A DNA stretch of 15,033 nucleotides from contig JAOPVD010000040.1 in NCBI GenBank assembly GCA_025966295.1, positions 1 through 15,033 on the forward strand, in the 5' to 3' direction. Each line of letters begins with the position of its first letter. The first letter of the stretch is position 1. Source of the stretch: Frankiales bacterium. GTDB lineage: Bacteria; Actinomycetota; Actinomycetes; Mycobacteriales; SCTD01. Below, one piece after another: positions 6,568-15,009 of this stretch. Position numbers and translations under genes: made by a program. A model generated the notes under the pieces. That model saw only the letters and a list, made by a program, of their open reading frames with translations. It made no database searches and was not told where the DNA came from.

Positions 6568-7173
6568 ATGGAACTCGTACTCGTCCGCCACGCCCTACCG
6601 GTCCGCATCGACGCGACGGAGGACGGCAGCCCGGCCGACCCGGGGCTCGCCGAGCGCGGGCACCAGCAGGCGCTGCGCGTCCTGGACGCGCTGGCCGGCG
6701 ACGCGGTCACACACCTCTACAGCAGCCCCGCCCGGCGGGCCCTGGAGACGGCCGCGCCGCTCGTCGACAAGCTCGGGCTGCCGCTGCAGGTGGCGCCCGG
6801 CCTGGCCGAGTTCGACCTGGCCCACAGCTCCTACGTGCCGGTCGAGGAGCTGCGCGCCGCCGGCGACCCGCGCTGGGAGCTGCTCGTGAAGGGCGAGCTG
6901 TTCCACGCCGACGTCGACCCGATCGTCTTCCGCGACGGCGTGGTCGCCGCGGTCGAGGCGATCGCCGAGCGGCATCCCGGTGGCCGGGCCGTGCTGTTCA
7001 CGCACTCCGGCGTCATCAACGCCTACACCGCGCACCTCACCGGCCAGGAGCGGCTGCTGTGGTTCGCCCCGGCGTACGCCTCGGTGAGCCGGATCGGCGC
7101 CGCCCGCGACGGGCGCCGCGGCGTGGTCAGCCTCAACGAGACCGGCCACGTCCGCGACCTGCTCACCCGCTGA
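6568..7173 (+). CDS. Histidine phosphatase family (phosphoglycerate mutase-like) protein
   Basis: A 201-aa single-domain member of the histidine phosphatase superfamily, which forms a phosphohistidine during hydrolysis of phosphate esters or phosphotransfer. The N-terminal LVRHALP carries the catalytic RH pair (Arg7, His8), SSPARRALETA holds the second phosphate-binding Arg, LAEFD supplies the likely acid Glu, and FTHSG contains the second catalytic His (about 146). The substrate cannot be predicted. The ATG is supported by a TAGTCT -10 at 7 nt spacing. A much longer in-frame reading from upstream is rejected because it is antisense to the ligase gene. The gene converges on the GH16 gene with only 6 bp between stops, so no terminator separates them. 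Confidence 0.9.
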   Translation: MELVLVRHALPVRIDATEDGSPADPGLAERGHQQALRVLDALAGDAVTHLYSSPARRALETAAPLVDKLGLPLQVAPGLAEFDLAHSSYVPVEELRAAGDPRWELLVKGELFHADVDPIVFRDGVVAAVEAIAERHPGGRAVLFTHSGVINAYTAHLTGQERLLWFAPAYASVSRIGAARDGRRGVVSLNETGHVRDLLTR

Positions 7174-7179
7174 GGACGG

Positions 7180-7920
7180 CTAGCGGCGGTAGCGCCAGAC
7201 GTAGACGTCGGCGATCGACATCCGCACCTCGCGGGTGTTGGCCGCGCCGACCTTCGTGGTGGCGGCGGTCTGGAGCGCCAGGCGCATCGGCTGGTGCGGC
7301 ACCGCCGCGCCGGTCATCTGGGCCCAGGCGCGGCCGTCGACGGTGAACAGCAGCCGGGTCGGGGTCCACTCCACGCCGTAGGTGTGCCACTTGGTCATGT
7401 CGACCTTGAGGAACCGGTGCGTCTGGGAGTTCTTCGCGCCCCAGTGCGAGGTGGCCATCGTGCTGCCGGCACCGCTGCCCTCGCTGAAGTCGACCTCCGG
7501 CGGCCAGCCGGAGGTCGGCCAGAGCAGCATGACGTGCTCGACGCCGGGGCTGCGGTCGAAGCGGGCGCGCACCACGTACTTGCCGTAGGTCTGCGGCAGC
7601 GAGGTCAGCATCATGCCGCCGGTGACGAACCGACCGCCCTCCCGGTAGCCGCGCAGGTGCGCGGCGCCGCCGCTGGCCACGACGTGACGAGGCGACCACA
7701 GACCGTGCGGGTTGCCACCGGGCTGACCGGAGTAGCGGCCCCAGCGAGCGGTGTTGAGGGAGCTGAACGTGTCGTGCAAAGCCAGGGTGAAGCGCGGATT
7801 TCCTGCGGCGTGAGCAGGAGCGGACGGCAAAAGCGCGGTGAACAGGCCGGCGAACACGGCAGCGACAAGCACGCGCCGCCCGCGTGAGGGGGTCCGGGAC
7901 AAAGTCGGGGCACCGATCAA
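7180..7920 (-). CDS. Secreted glycoside hydrolase family 16 protein
   Basis: A predicted secreted beta-glucan or galactan hydrolase or transglycosylase with a GH16 (concanavalin-like) fold. The N-terminus has an Arg-rich stretch, a hydrophobic core (VLVAAVFAGLFTALLPSA) and an AHA-A cleavage site, i.e. a signal peptide. After the signal comes FTLALHDTFSSLNTARW, typical of family GH16. The catalytic ExDxxE motif is intact: E142, D144, E147 in PPEVDFSEG, which identifies nucleophile and acid/base. The product of 246 aa is essentially one catalytic domain with no binding module. The start is a TTG at 7920 without a visible ribosome binding site and is unsure; the GTG at 7872 would leave a shorter signal peptide. 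A cluster of palindromes lies just upstream. The exact substrate cannot be told. Confidence 0.87.
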   Translation of the reverse strand: MIGAPTLSRTPSRGRRVLVAAVFAGLFTALLPSAPAHAAGNPRFTLALHDTFSSLNTARWGRYSGQPGGNPHGLWSPRHVVASGGAAHLRGYREGGRFVTGGMMLTSLPQTYGKYVVRARFDRSPGVEHVMLLWPTSGWPPEVDFSEGSGAGSTMATSHWGAKNSQTHRFLKVDMTKWHTYGVEWTPTRLLFTVDGRAWAQMTGAAVPHQPMRLALQTAATTKVGAANTREVRMSIADVYVWRYRR

Positions 7921-7935
7921 GAGGAGGCAGGACAG

Positions 7936-7987
7936 CTGGGCTCCCCAGGCAGATTAGCCCAAATGGGCTAATAGGGGACGTCCCCTA
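7936..7987. promoter_or_regulatory. Three adjacent inverted repeats between the S9 peptidase and GH16 genes
   Basis: The gap contains CTGGG/CCCAG around CTC (7936-7948), ATTAGCCC/GGGCTAAT around AAAT (7953-7972), and a perfect 16-bp palindrome TAGGGGACGTCCCCTA (7972-7987). On the minus strand TAATCT (7956-7951), which overlaps the second repeat by four bases, could be a -10 for the GH16 gene, giving a leader of about 24 nt. The repeats could be operators, a terminator for the S9 gene, or the remnant of a mobile element. None has a U-tract. Confidence 0.5.
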
Positions 7988-8010
7988 AGTGTCTCGTCAG
8001 GAACGCGGGT

Positions 8011-9993
8011 TCACTTGAGCAGCTCCGGCACGTGCTCTTGCTCACCCCGCACGTGCTGCCCGAGGAAGGCCAGCACCGTCTCGTACCAGAGCGCCGCGTG
8101 GCCGGGGGTGAGCACCCAGTGGTTCTCGTCGGGGAAGTACAGGAAGCGATGCGGCATTGTTGCCGGGTCCGCGGCCCGCGAGCACAGGTCCCACCACAGC
8201 GCCAGCGCCTCCCCAATCGGCACGCGGTAGTCCTTGTCGCCGTGCACCACCAGCATCGGTGTGACGATGCGGTCAGCGAAAAGAGCAGGGTTGTTCTTCT
8301 GGACCATCTCGGGCGTCATCTCGCGCCCCCAGTACCAGGCGGCATCGGTGGTGGCGCCGAACCGGTCGAGGTCCCACAGCGAGGCGTGCGTGACGACCGC
8401 CCGGAACCGGTCGGTGTGTCCGGCGACCCAGTTGGCCATGTAGCCGCCGAAGCTGCCGCCCATCGCCGCGGTGCGGGTCCGGTCCAGGTCGGGCCGCTCC
8501 AGGGCGGCGTCGAGGATCTGCAGGAGGTCGTCGTACGTCGCCCCGCCCCAGTCGCCCCAACCGCGGGCGATGTGGGCCAGCCCGTAGCCGGTGGACAGCG
8601 CCGGGTCGGGCAGCAGCACGGCGTAGCCGCGGGCGGCCAGCAGCCACGGGCACCAGCGCCAGGACCAGGCGTTCCACGAGCTCAGCGGGCCGCCGTGGAT
8701 CCACAGCACGGTGGGGTGGGGCCCGTCCCCCTCGGGCAGCACCATCCAGGCGCGCAGCGGTCGGCCGTCCGGCGCCGTGGTGGTGACCTCGGTGAGGGTG
8801 CCCGGGAGCGTCGGCCGCGGCACCGGCCCGCGCAGGTAGGTCGGCGGTCCGGGGCGCCGCGCGTCCAGGCGGACCGGGGTCGCCGGACCGTCGTACCCGG
8901 AGCGCAGCGCGTAGACCGACGCGCCGTCCGGCCCGACGCACAGGTCGGTGTAGGCGCCGTCGTCGGTCGTCAGCCGGGTCACCGCCTGACCCTCGACCCG
9001 GAACACCGGCGCCGCGCCGCCCTCGTCGGCCGTGACCAGCAGCGCCTGTCCGTCCGGTGCCCACCGCAGCGCGGTCGGCCAGCGGTCCCAGCCGGTCACC
9101 AGCTCCGCCCCGCCGGCGAGCGACAGGATCAGCAGCTGCCGGTCGCCCGGGTCGTCGGGGGTGCTGCGCGTGTACCGGACGCACGCCACCGCGCCGCCGT
9201 CCGGGGAGACCTGCGGCTCCTCGTACTCGTACCGGGGGTCGTCGGCCAGCACCCGCCGGCTCCCGTCCGCCGCGAGCAGCACCAGCGTCGTACGGCGTGA
9301 TCCGCGCGGCTCCGCGACCGACCAGGTCGTGACCACCGCGCTGCCGTCCGGGAGCAGGTCGTACTGCGCCTCGTCGAGGGCACGGCCGGGCGCCGGCGTC
9401 AGGTCGGTCCAGCTCACCGGCCCGTCCGCGGCGACGGTGCCCAGCAGCAGCCGCGGCTCGTCCGGCCCGAGGTCGTGGTCCCAGTACCGCACCGGGTAGC
9501 CGCGGTGCAGGACCGCGCTGATCGTGTTGTCCTTGCGGGCCTTACGCCGGGCCGCATCGTCGTCACCGTCGGTCGCGGCCGGCAGCGTCGCGCTGCTCAC
9601 GACGACCTGGGTGCCCTTCGCCACCGGGCCCCCGACCCCGCCGGGGCGGGTGCCGACCGGACGGGCCTCGCCCTGGCCGGGCAGCAGCCACAGCGCCGGC
9701 TTCGGGTCCTCCTCGTCCGGGCTGTCCGGGTCGGGGCGGGCCGAGGTGAACAGCACGTCGCCGGCCGCCGTGAACACCGGACTGCCCTCGCCCTTGGCGC
9801 TGCGGGTCAGCCGGACCGCCGGGGCCGCCCCCGCGGGGTCGACCTCCCACAGCGCCGTGAGCCACTTCTGGCCCTTCGGGTCGAGCGTCGCCACGCCGGT
9901 CACCAGCCGGGTGCCGTCGGGGCTGAGCGCCAGCCCGGCCAGCCGCGGCAGGGCCTGGAACGCCGTCGGGTCGCTGAGGTGGGTGGACTCCAT
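8011..9993 (-). CDS. S9 family serine peptidase (prolyl oligopeptidase/acylaminoacyl peptidase type)
   Basis: A 660-aa serine peptidase that should cleave short peptides, in the cytoplasm since no signal peptide is visible. The N-terminal two thirds contain beta-propeller-like repeats (LSPDGTRLVTG, VSPDGGAVACVRYT, WAPDGQALLVTA), which gate access to the active site. The C-terminal alpha/beta-hydrolase domain has HGGP, the nucleophile Ser514 in GGSFGGYMANW, Asp588 in GDKDYRVP and His625 in DENHWV, so the catalytic triad is intact. The length is normal for the family. The ATG at 9993 has AGGA 7 nt upstream; a near-consensus -10 TAGGAC at 6 nt spacing would alternatively allow a leaderless mRNA. 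It is separated from the upstream DUF11 gene by a strong hairpin. Confidence 0.93.
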   Translation of the reverse strand: MESTHLSDPTAFQALPRLAGLALSPDGTRLVTGVATLDPKGQKWLTALWEVDPAGAAPAVRLTRSAKGEGSPVFTAAGDVLFTSARPDPDSPDEEDPKPALWLLPGQGEARPVGTRPGGVGGPVAKGTQVVVSSATLPAATDGDDDAARRKARKDNTISAVLHRGYPVRYWDHDLGPDEPRLLLGTVAADGPVSWTDLTPAPGRALDEAQYDLLPDGSAVVTTWSVAEPRGSRRTTLVLLAADGSRRVLADDPRYEYEEPQVSPDGGAVACVRYTRSTPDDPGDRQLLILSLAGGAELVTGWDRWPTALRWAPDGQALLVTADEGGAAPVFRVEGQAVTRLTTDDGAYTDLCVGPDGASVYALRSGYDGPATPVRLDARRPGPPTYLRGPVPRPTLPGTLTEVTTTAPDGRPLRAWMVLPEGDGPHPTVLWIHGGPLSSWNAWSWRWCPWLLAARGYAVLLPDPALSTGYGLAHIARGWGDWGGATYDDLLQILDAALERPDLDRTRTAAMGGSFGGYMANWVAGHTDRFRAVVTHASLWDLDRFGATTDAAWYWGREMTPEMVQKNNPALFADRIVTPMLVVHGDKDYRVPIGEALALWWDLCSRAADPATMPHRFLYFPDENHWVLTPGHAALWYETVLAFLGQHVRGEQEHVPELLK

Positions 9994-10013
9994 CGGGCCG
10001 TCCTACCAGACGC

Positions 10014-10055
10014 CGACGGCGCGCGCCGCCCCGTCAGGGACGCCGCGCGCCGTCG
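10014..10055 (-). terminator. Strong GC hairpin following the sorting-signal reading frame
   Basis: Twelve-base perfect arms CGACGGCGCGCG (10014-10025) and CGCGCGCCGTCG (10044-10055) enclose an 18-nt loop that can form its own short stem. It starts about 22 nt after the TAA at 10077-10079, but about 160 nt after the TAG that ends the DUF11 protein. No U-tract follows, as is common for high-GC actinobacterial terminators. It also lies in the presumed promoter area of the S9 gene. Confidence 0.65.
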
Positions 10056-10076
10056 TGGTGCAGGCGGGCTCGCTCG

Positions 10077-10214
10077 TTACAGAGCGGCAGCCAGGCGGTG
10101 GCGCCGTACCAGGAGACCGGCGGTCACCATCAGCAGCAGCCCGGCAGCCGCAGGCCCGGCCGGCGGGCCAGTGCGCGGCAGGGTGTCCGGGCCGGTGTGC
10201 GGCAGCGGGCCGCT
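10077..10214 (-). other. In-frame LPxTG cell-wall sorting signal beyond the TAG stop of the DUF11 gene
   Basis: Directly after the TAG (10217-10215) the same frame stays open for 45 codons to TAA. It reads SGPLPHTGPDTLPRTGPP, then a hydrophobic segment (AAAGLLLMVTAGLLV) and a basic tail beginning RRHR. This is the canonical order of a sortase substrate: LPxTG, membrane span, positive tail. About 84 % of third positions are G or C, as expected for coding DNA here. The anchor belongs to the upstream protein unless the TAG is real and final. The alternatives are a nonsense mutation (CAG to TAG would be a simple transition), translational readthrough, or a base-call error. Confidence 0.85.
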
Positions 10215-12302
10215 CTACCCGGCCAGCTCGGCCGGGACGCCCTCCGCCGGGACGGAGACGGTGGTCACCGTCGGGCCGGGCGTCGACGGGTTGCCGGGCT
10301 TGCCGGCTGCCGGCGTGACGTCAGCGGCGTTCGGCAGCGTGCCGGACGTCGCGGTCACCTTGACGATGACGCCCAGCACCAGGCTCTGGCCGGGGGCGAC
10401 GGTGCCCACCTTCCAGGTGAGGTCCTGACCGCTGCGCGTGCAGCCGTCGGTGCAGCTCACGAAGGCCACGCCCTTGTCCAGGGTGTCGGTGACGACCACG
10501 TCGCGGCACTCCTGGCCGCCGCTGTTGAAGACGTTCACGAAGTAGCCGAAGCTCTCACCGGTGGTGACCTGGGTGTTGCTGGCGTACTTCGTCGAGCCGG
10601 ACAGGTCGCAGCCGCCGGGCAGGGTGCTGATCACCGTCGGGCCGTCGACGTCGACGTCCTGGGTGATCGGCTGGCCCTGGTAGGTGCCCTTGATGACCGC
10701 GTCGTTGTGGTAGACGGTGCCGTCCGCAGCGGCCGCCGGGGCGCGGAAGGTCATGACGATGGTCCGGAACTCGTTCGGCGCCAGGGTGCCGAGCTCGTAG
10801 TGCAGCTTGTTGCCGCTGTGCGAGGTCGGCGCCGGCACCGAGGAGACGAACTCCAGGCCGGCCGAGTAGGTGTCGTCGACCGTCACGTTGCTGATCGGGG
10901 CGGTGCCGCGGTTCGGGATGCGGATCGTGTAGTCGAACGTCTGACCGGGCGTGACGTGCGTGGCGCTGACGTCCTTGCGGCTCTCGTCGAGCGGGTTGTC
11001 GAGCGTGCCGCAGTCGATGCCGCCCAGCGGCACGGTGGCCGAGGCCTCGAGGTGGCCGATGCGGACGTCAGCCACGTTGAGACCGGCGTCGGCGAGCGCA
11101 GCCTGCAGGGCGGACAGCAGCGGGTCGGCGCCGGCCAGGATCGGGTTCAGCACCGCGTTCAGCGGCGCGAGGGGGCCGTCGAGCGGGTCCACACCGGGCG
11201 TCGGCAGCGTGCCGGGCACGCTGACGCGGATGAAGTCGGCGGCCGCGGCGGCCGAGGTGCCGTCCGCCGCCCTGCTCGGCTGGGTGGTCTCGTTGCCGGT
11301 GAGGGCGTGCGCCGGCGTGCCGATGGTGATGTCGGCGATGCCGAGCGGGATCACGAAGCCGCGGCCGCCGAAGACCTGGTCGGCCGTCAGCATCTGGGTG
11401 GAGCCACCCGCCGAGACGGTGACGACCGGCTCGGTGCCGGACTTGCCGGGCATGCCGTAGGACACCACCGAGGTGCCCGGCAGGCCGCCGGCCGCGACCG
11501 AGAGCTGGATCGGGCCGAGCACCGTGATGGTGAGCTCGGCGGGGGTGCCGGCGAGCAGGGTGATCGGCGCGAGGGTCTGGGTGCTCTGGCTGAGCAGCCC
11601 GGACCGCACCGTGCCCACGACCTTGCCGGTGCCGTCGGTCTGCTGCACCAGCCGCTCGCGGGAGACGGTCTGGGAGGTCTGCCCGAGCTTGACGACCGGC
11701 GTGGCCGGGGTGGCCGCCAGCACGGTGGCATTGGCGACGCTGGCGTCACCGTTGCTGATGTCCTTGCCGATCACGCACGAACCGGCGGCGGTGGTGTTGG
11801 CGGCCGCGCTGCTCGGGAGCACCTGGGCGGTGGCCAGCGGGCTCGCCGGCAGGGTGAGCAGGTCACCGGACGCGCTGCTGGGCGCCGGCGAGGTGGCCTC
11901 GACCAGCGTCTCGGCGAGCTGCGGCTGCGCGGTCTGCGCGCTCAGCAGGCCCACGTTGGCGCCGGAGGCGTGGCCGTAGGCGGTCTTGCCCGCCTTCGCG
12001 GCCACGAGCAGCGGCTGCTTGAGCTGGTCGTTCACCGCGGCGCTGCCCAGCGGGCCGGGCAGCTGGACGCCGGCGGCCGACTGGCCCAGGCCCACCCGGG
12101 CGACGTCGACCGGCGGCAGGTTCAGGGCGTTGGCGAACACCAGCGTGCCGTTGGAGAAGCCGGTGTAGCCGCTGCCGCCGGCAGCGGCGAGCCCGAGCGG
12201 GCGGGCCGCCGGGGCGGGCGCGGCGACGGCTGGCGTGGCCAAACCGGCCATCAGCAGCAGGCCGGCGGTGCCGGCAGCGAGGTGGCGGGGACGTGGGAGC
12301 AC
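10215..12302 (-). CDS. Secreted protein with two DUF11 repeats, ending at a TAG just before an in-frame LPxTG anchor
   Basis: A 695-aa exported protein of unknown function. The start chosen is the GTG at 12302, with AGGAGG 6 nt upstream. It yields a clear signal peptide: basic MLPRPRHL, hydrophobic AAGTAGLLLMAGLA, and cleavage near AVA-APAP. The TTG at 12350 has no such site. Residues about 40-430 are Ala/Gly/Thr/Val-rich and match no family I recognise. Two DUF11-type (conserved-repeat, immunoglobulin-like) domains follow, at about 440-550 (VTPGQTFDYTIRIPNRGTA) and 565-665 (VTTGESFGYFVNVFNSGG). Such domains are typical of surface-exposed stalk proteins. The last residues before the stop (VPAEGVPAELAG) lead in frame into a sortase signal after the TAG, so the ancestral product was probably about 740 aa and wall-anchored. 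As written, it would be released. The 453-bp upstream region holds several repeats. Confidence 0.85.
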   Translation of the reverse strand: MLPRPRHLAAGTAGLLLMAGLATPAVAAPAPAARPLGLAAAGGSGYTGFSNGTLVFANALNLPPVDVARVGLGQSAAGVQLPGPLGSAAVNDQLKQPLLVAAKAGKTAYGHASGANVGLLSAQTAQPQLAETLVEATSPAPSSASGDLLTLPASPLATAQVLPSSAAANTTAAGSCVIGKDISNGDASVANATVLAATPATPVVKLGQTSQTVSRERLVQQTDGTGKVVGTVRSGLLSQSTQTLAPITLLAGTPAELTITVLGPIQLSVAAGGLPGTSVVSYGMPGKSGTEPVVTVSAGGSTQMLTADQVFGGRGFVIPLGIADITIGTPAHALTGNETTQPSRAADGTSAAAAADFIRVSVPGTLPTPGVDPLDGPLAPLNAVLNPILAGADPLLSALQAALADAGLNVADVRIGHLEASATVPLGGIDCGTLDNPLDESRKDVSATHVTPGQTFDYTIRIPNRGTAPISNVTVDDTYSAGLEFVSSVPAPTSHSGNKLHYELGTLAPNEFRTIVMTFRAPAAAADGTVYHNDAVIKGTYQGQPITQDVDVDGPTVISTLPGGCDLSGSTKYASNTQVTTGESFGYFVNVFNSGGQECRDVVVTDTLDKGVAFVSCTDGCTRSGQDLTWKVGTVAPGQSLVLGVIVKVTATSGTLPNAADVTPAAGKPGNPSTPGPTVTTVSVPAEGVPAELAG

Positions 12303-12393
12303 TCGGCTCCTCCTCGTGGTCAAAGGGACGGCCGTGCTGGCCAGGGGCAAGAGGGGGGTTCACGGCGTATGACCGTGCTTGCGGATCAGTGAG

Positions 12394-12410
12394 AGGAAAG
12401 TGTCTTTCCT
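12394..12410. promoter_or_regulatory. 17-bp palindrome (possible operator) upstream of the DUF11 gene
   Basis: AGGAAAG and CTTTCCT form perfect 7-bp arms around TGT, centred about 100 nt before the GTG start. Its A/T content stands out from the GC-rich surroundings. It could be a regulator site or a leader hairpin; no known regulator is recognised. Confidence 0.35.
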
Positions 12411-12488
12411 GCGCTACCCCTAGCAACGAAGATCACGCCGCCTCGTCGCGGCTCCTGGGCTGTCACTTGGCGGCACACGCGTGTTTCG

Positions 12489-12538
12489 GGACAAAAGTGG
12501 CCCACCTCACAGCGCACGAGGGGCGTAACCGGACAAAA
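12489..12538. repeat. Direct repeat GGACAAAA, two copies 42 bp apart
   Basis: GGACAAAA occurs at 12489-12496 and 12531-12538. The 42-bp offset is four helical turns, so both copies face the same side of the DNA. The second also forms GGACA/TGTCC with a 7-nt gap (12531-12547). This suggests cooperative binding by a regulator, but an 8-bp repeat pair could be coincidental. Confidence 0.3.
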
Positions 12539-12755
12539 CGCGTGTCCCGGGTGCCACCTCCCTTTCGCAGGACAGCGCGCCCGACCACCCGCGCCCGCCG
12601 ACCCTCGCCGCTGGGCCGGGCGCCAGCGCAGCTGCACACGACAGCACCGACCAGGGCGTCGCTAGGCGCCGCTCCACGCTCGACGCGGCAGCACCTCGGC
12701 GCCGGTCGCGTGCCGTTCTGCTGGCAGCGCCGGCGTCAGGCCCCGTGCGCGGAGC

Positions 12756-14582
<1,827 letters not shown>

Positions 14583-14587
14583 GAGCC

Positions 14588-14593
14588 AGTCTA
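14588..14593 (-). promoter_or_regulatory. lepA -10 box, probably leaderless
   Basis: TAGACT on the minus strand lies 5 nt before the lepA GTG and fits TANNNT. No ribosome binding site precedes the GTG, which agrees with transcription starting at or next to the start codon. Confidence 0.5.
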
Positions 14594-14620
14594 TCGACGG
14601 GCAGCCGCGACCCAACCGCG

Positions 14621-14651
14621 TTGGCCCGCACCGGCGGCAGACTGCTAGTCT
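14621..14651 (+). promoter_or_regulatory. rpsT promoter
   Basis: TTGGCC (14621-14626) and TAGTCT (14646-14651), with a 19-bp spacer, resemble a housekeeping sigma-factor promoter. Initiation near 14658 would leave a leader of about 59 nt before the rpsT start. Confidence 0.5.
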
Positions 14652-14716
14652 TGCTCGACCGCGTGCGGCGCGCTGCCGTGTGCCCATCCAGCCTTTACGA
14701 CAGGGATCCTTCAGCA

Positions 14717-14989
14717 GTGGCCAACATCAAGAGCCAGATCAAGCGCATCAAGACCAACGAGAAGGCGCGCCTGCGCAACAAGTCGGTCAAGAGCGCCCTG
14801 AAGACCGCTGTGCGCAAGTTCCGCGAGGCGACCGATGCCGGCGTCGTCGCGACGGCGACCACCGCCCTTAAGACCGCGAGCCGTCAGCTCGACAAGGCCG
14901 TGAGCAAGGGCGTCATCCACGCCAACCAGGCCGCCAACCGCAAGTCCGGCATGGCGAAGTACGCGCAGAAGCTCACCGCCGCCAAGTAG
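14717..14989 (+). CDS. rpsT: 30S ribosomal protein S20
   Basis: A small, highly basic primary-binding protein of the 30S subunit that contacts 16S rRNA. The 90-aa product begins MANIKSQIKRIKTNEKAR, the standard S20 N-terminus, and consists of Lys/Arg-rich helices with the conserved HANQAANRKSGMAK near the end. The GTG start is fixed by that N-terminus; AGGGA lies about 10 nt upstream, a somewhat distant ribosome binding site. An in-frame extension to 14621 is rejected because it covers the promoter. It stands divergent to lepA, the usual actinobacterial arrangement, and is followed by a hairpin at the window edge. Confidence 0.97.
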   Translation: MANIKSQIKRIKTNEKARLRNKSVKSALKTAVRKFREATDAGVVATATTALKTASRQLDKAVSKGVIHANQAANRKSGMAKYAQKLTAAK

Positions 14990-15009
14990 ATCAAGCACCA
15001 CCTCCAAGG

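Larger units (their letters stand above)
12303..12755. other. Non-coding 453-bp region upstream of the DUF11 gene
   Basis: I see no convincing gene here: open frames are short, low-complexity and lack family similarity. Moving away from the DUF11 start, it contains the AGGAGG ribosome binding site, a small inverted repeat (CACGG/CCGTG, 12361-12377), a 17-bp palindrome at 12394-12410, and a 10-bp palindrome ACACGCGTGT near 12477-12486. Two direct copies of GGACAAAA follow (12489-12496, 12531-12538), and then GC-rich sequence up to the lepA stop. A long leader or a multi-site regulatory region for the surface-protein gene is the likely use. No clear -10/-35 pair could be assigned. Confidence 0.5.

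Noticed and set aside
7953..7987. Terminal inverted repeats of an insertion sequence
   Set aside because: No transposase fragment, no matching partner repeat in the window and no target duplication were seen.
12303..12350. TTG start for the DUF11 protein, 16 codons upstream
   Set aside because: No ribosome binding site, whereas AGGAGG precedes the GTG at 12302 at ideal distance and gives a normal signal peptide.
10098..12392. Very long plus-strand open frame (about 764 codons) opposite the DUF11 gene
   Set aside because: Low-complexity Arg/Gly/Ala product with no family resemblance; it is the antisense shadow of a gene with clear signal peptide and domains.
12386..12637. Small minus-strand ORF with several Cys upstream of the DUF11 gene
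   Set aside because: No ribosome binding site, no family similarity and unlikely composition; the stretch looks regulatory.
12656..12686. GCGTCG/CGACGC hairpin as lepA terminator
   Set aside because: Six-base arms with a 19-nt loop are too weak and common in this composition to call.
14583..14687. Longer LepA N-terminus
   Set aside because: The extra residues resemble translated promoter DNA and are absent from known LepA proteins; TAGACT at 5 nt supports the GTG at 14582.
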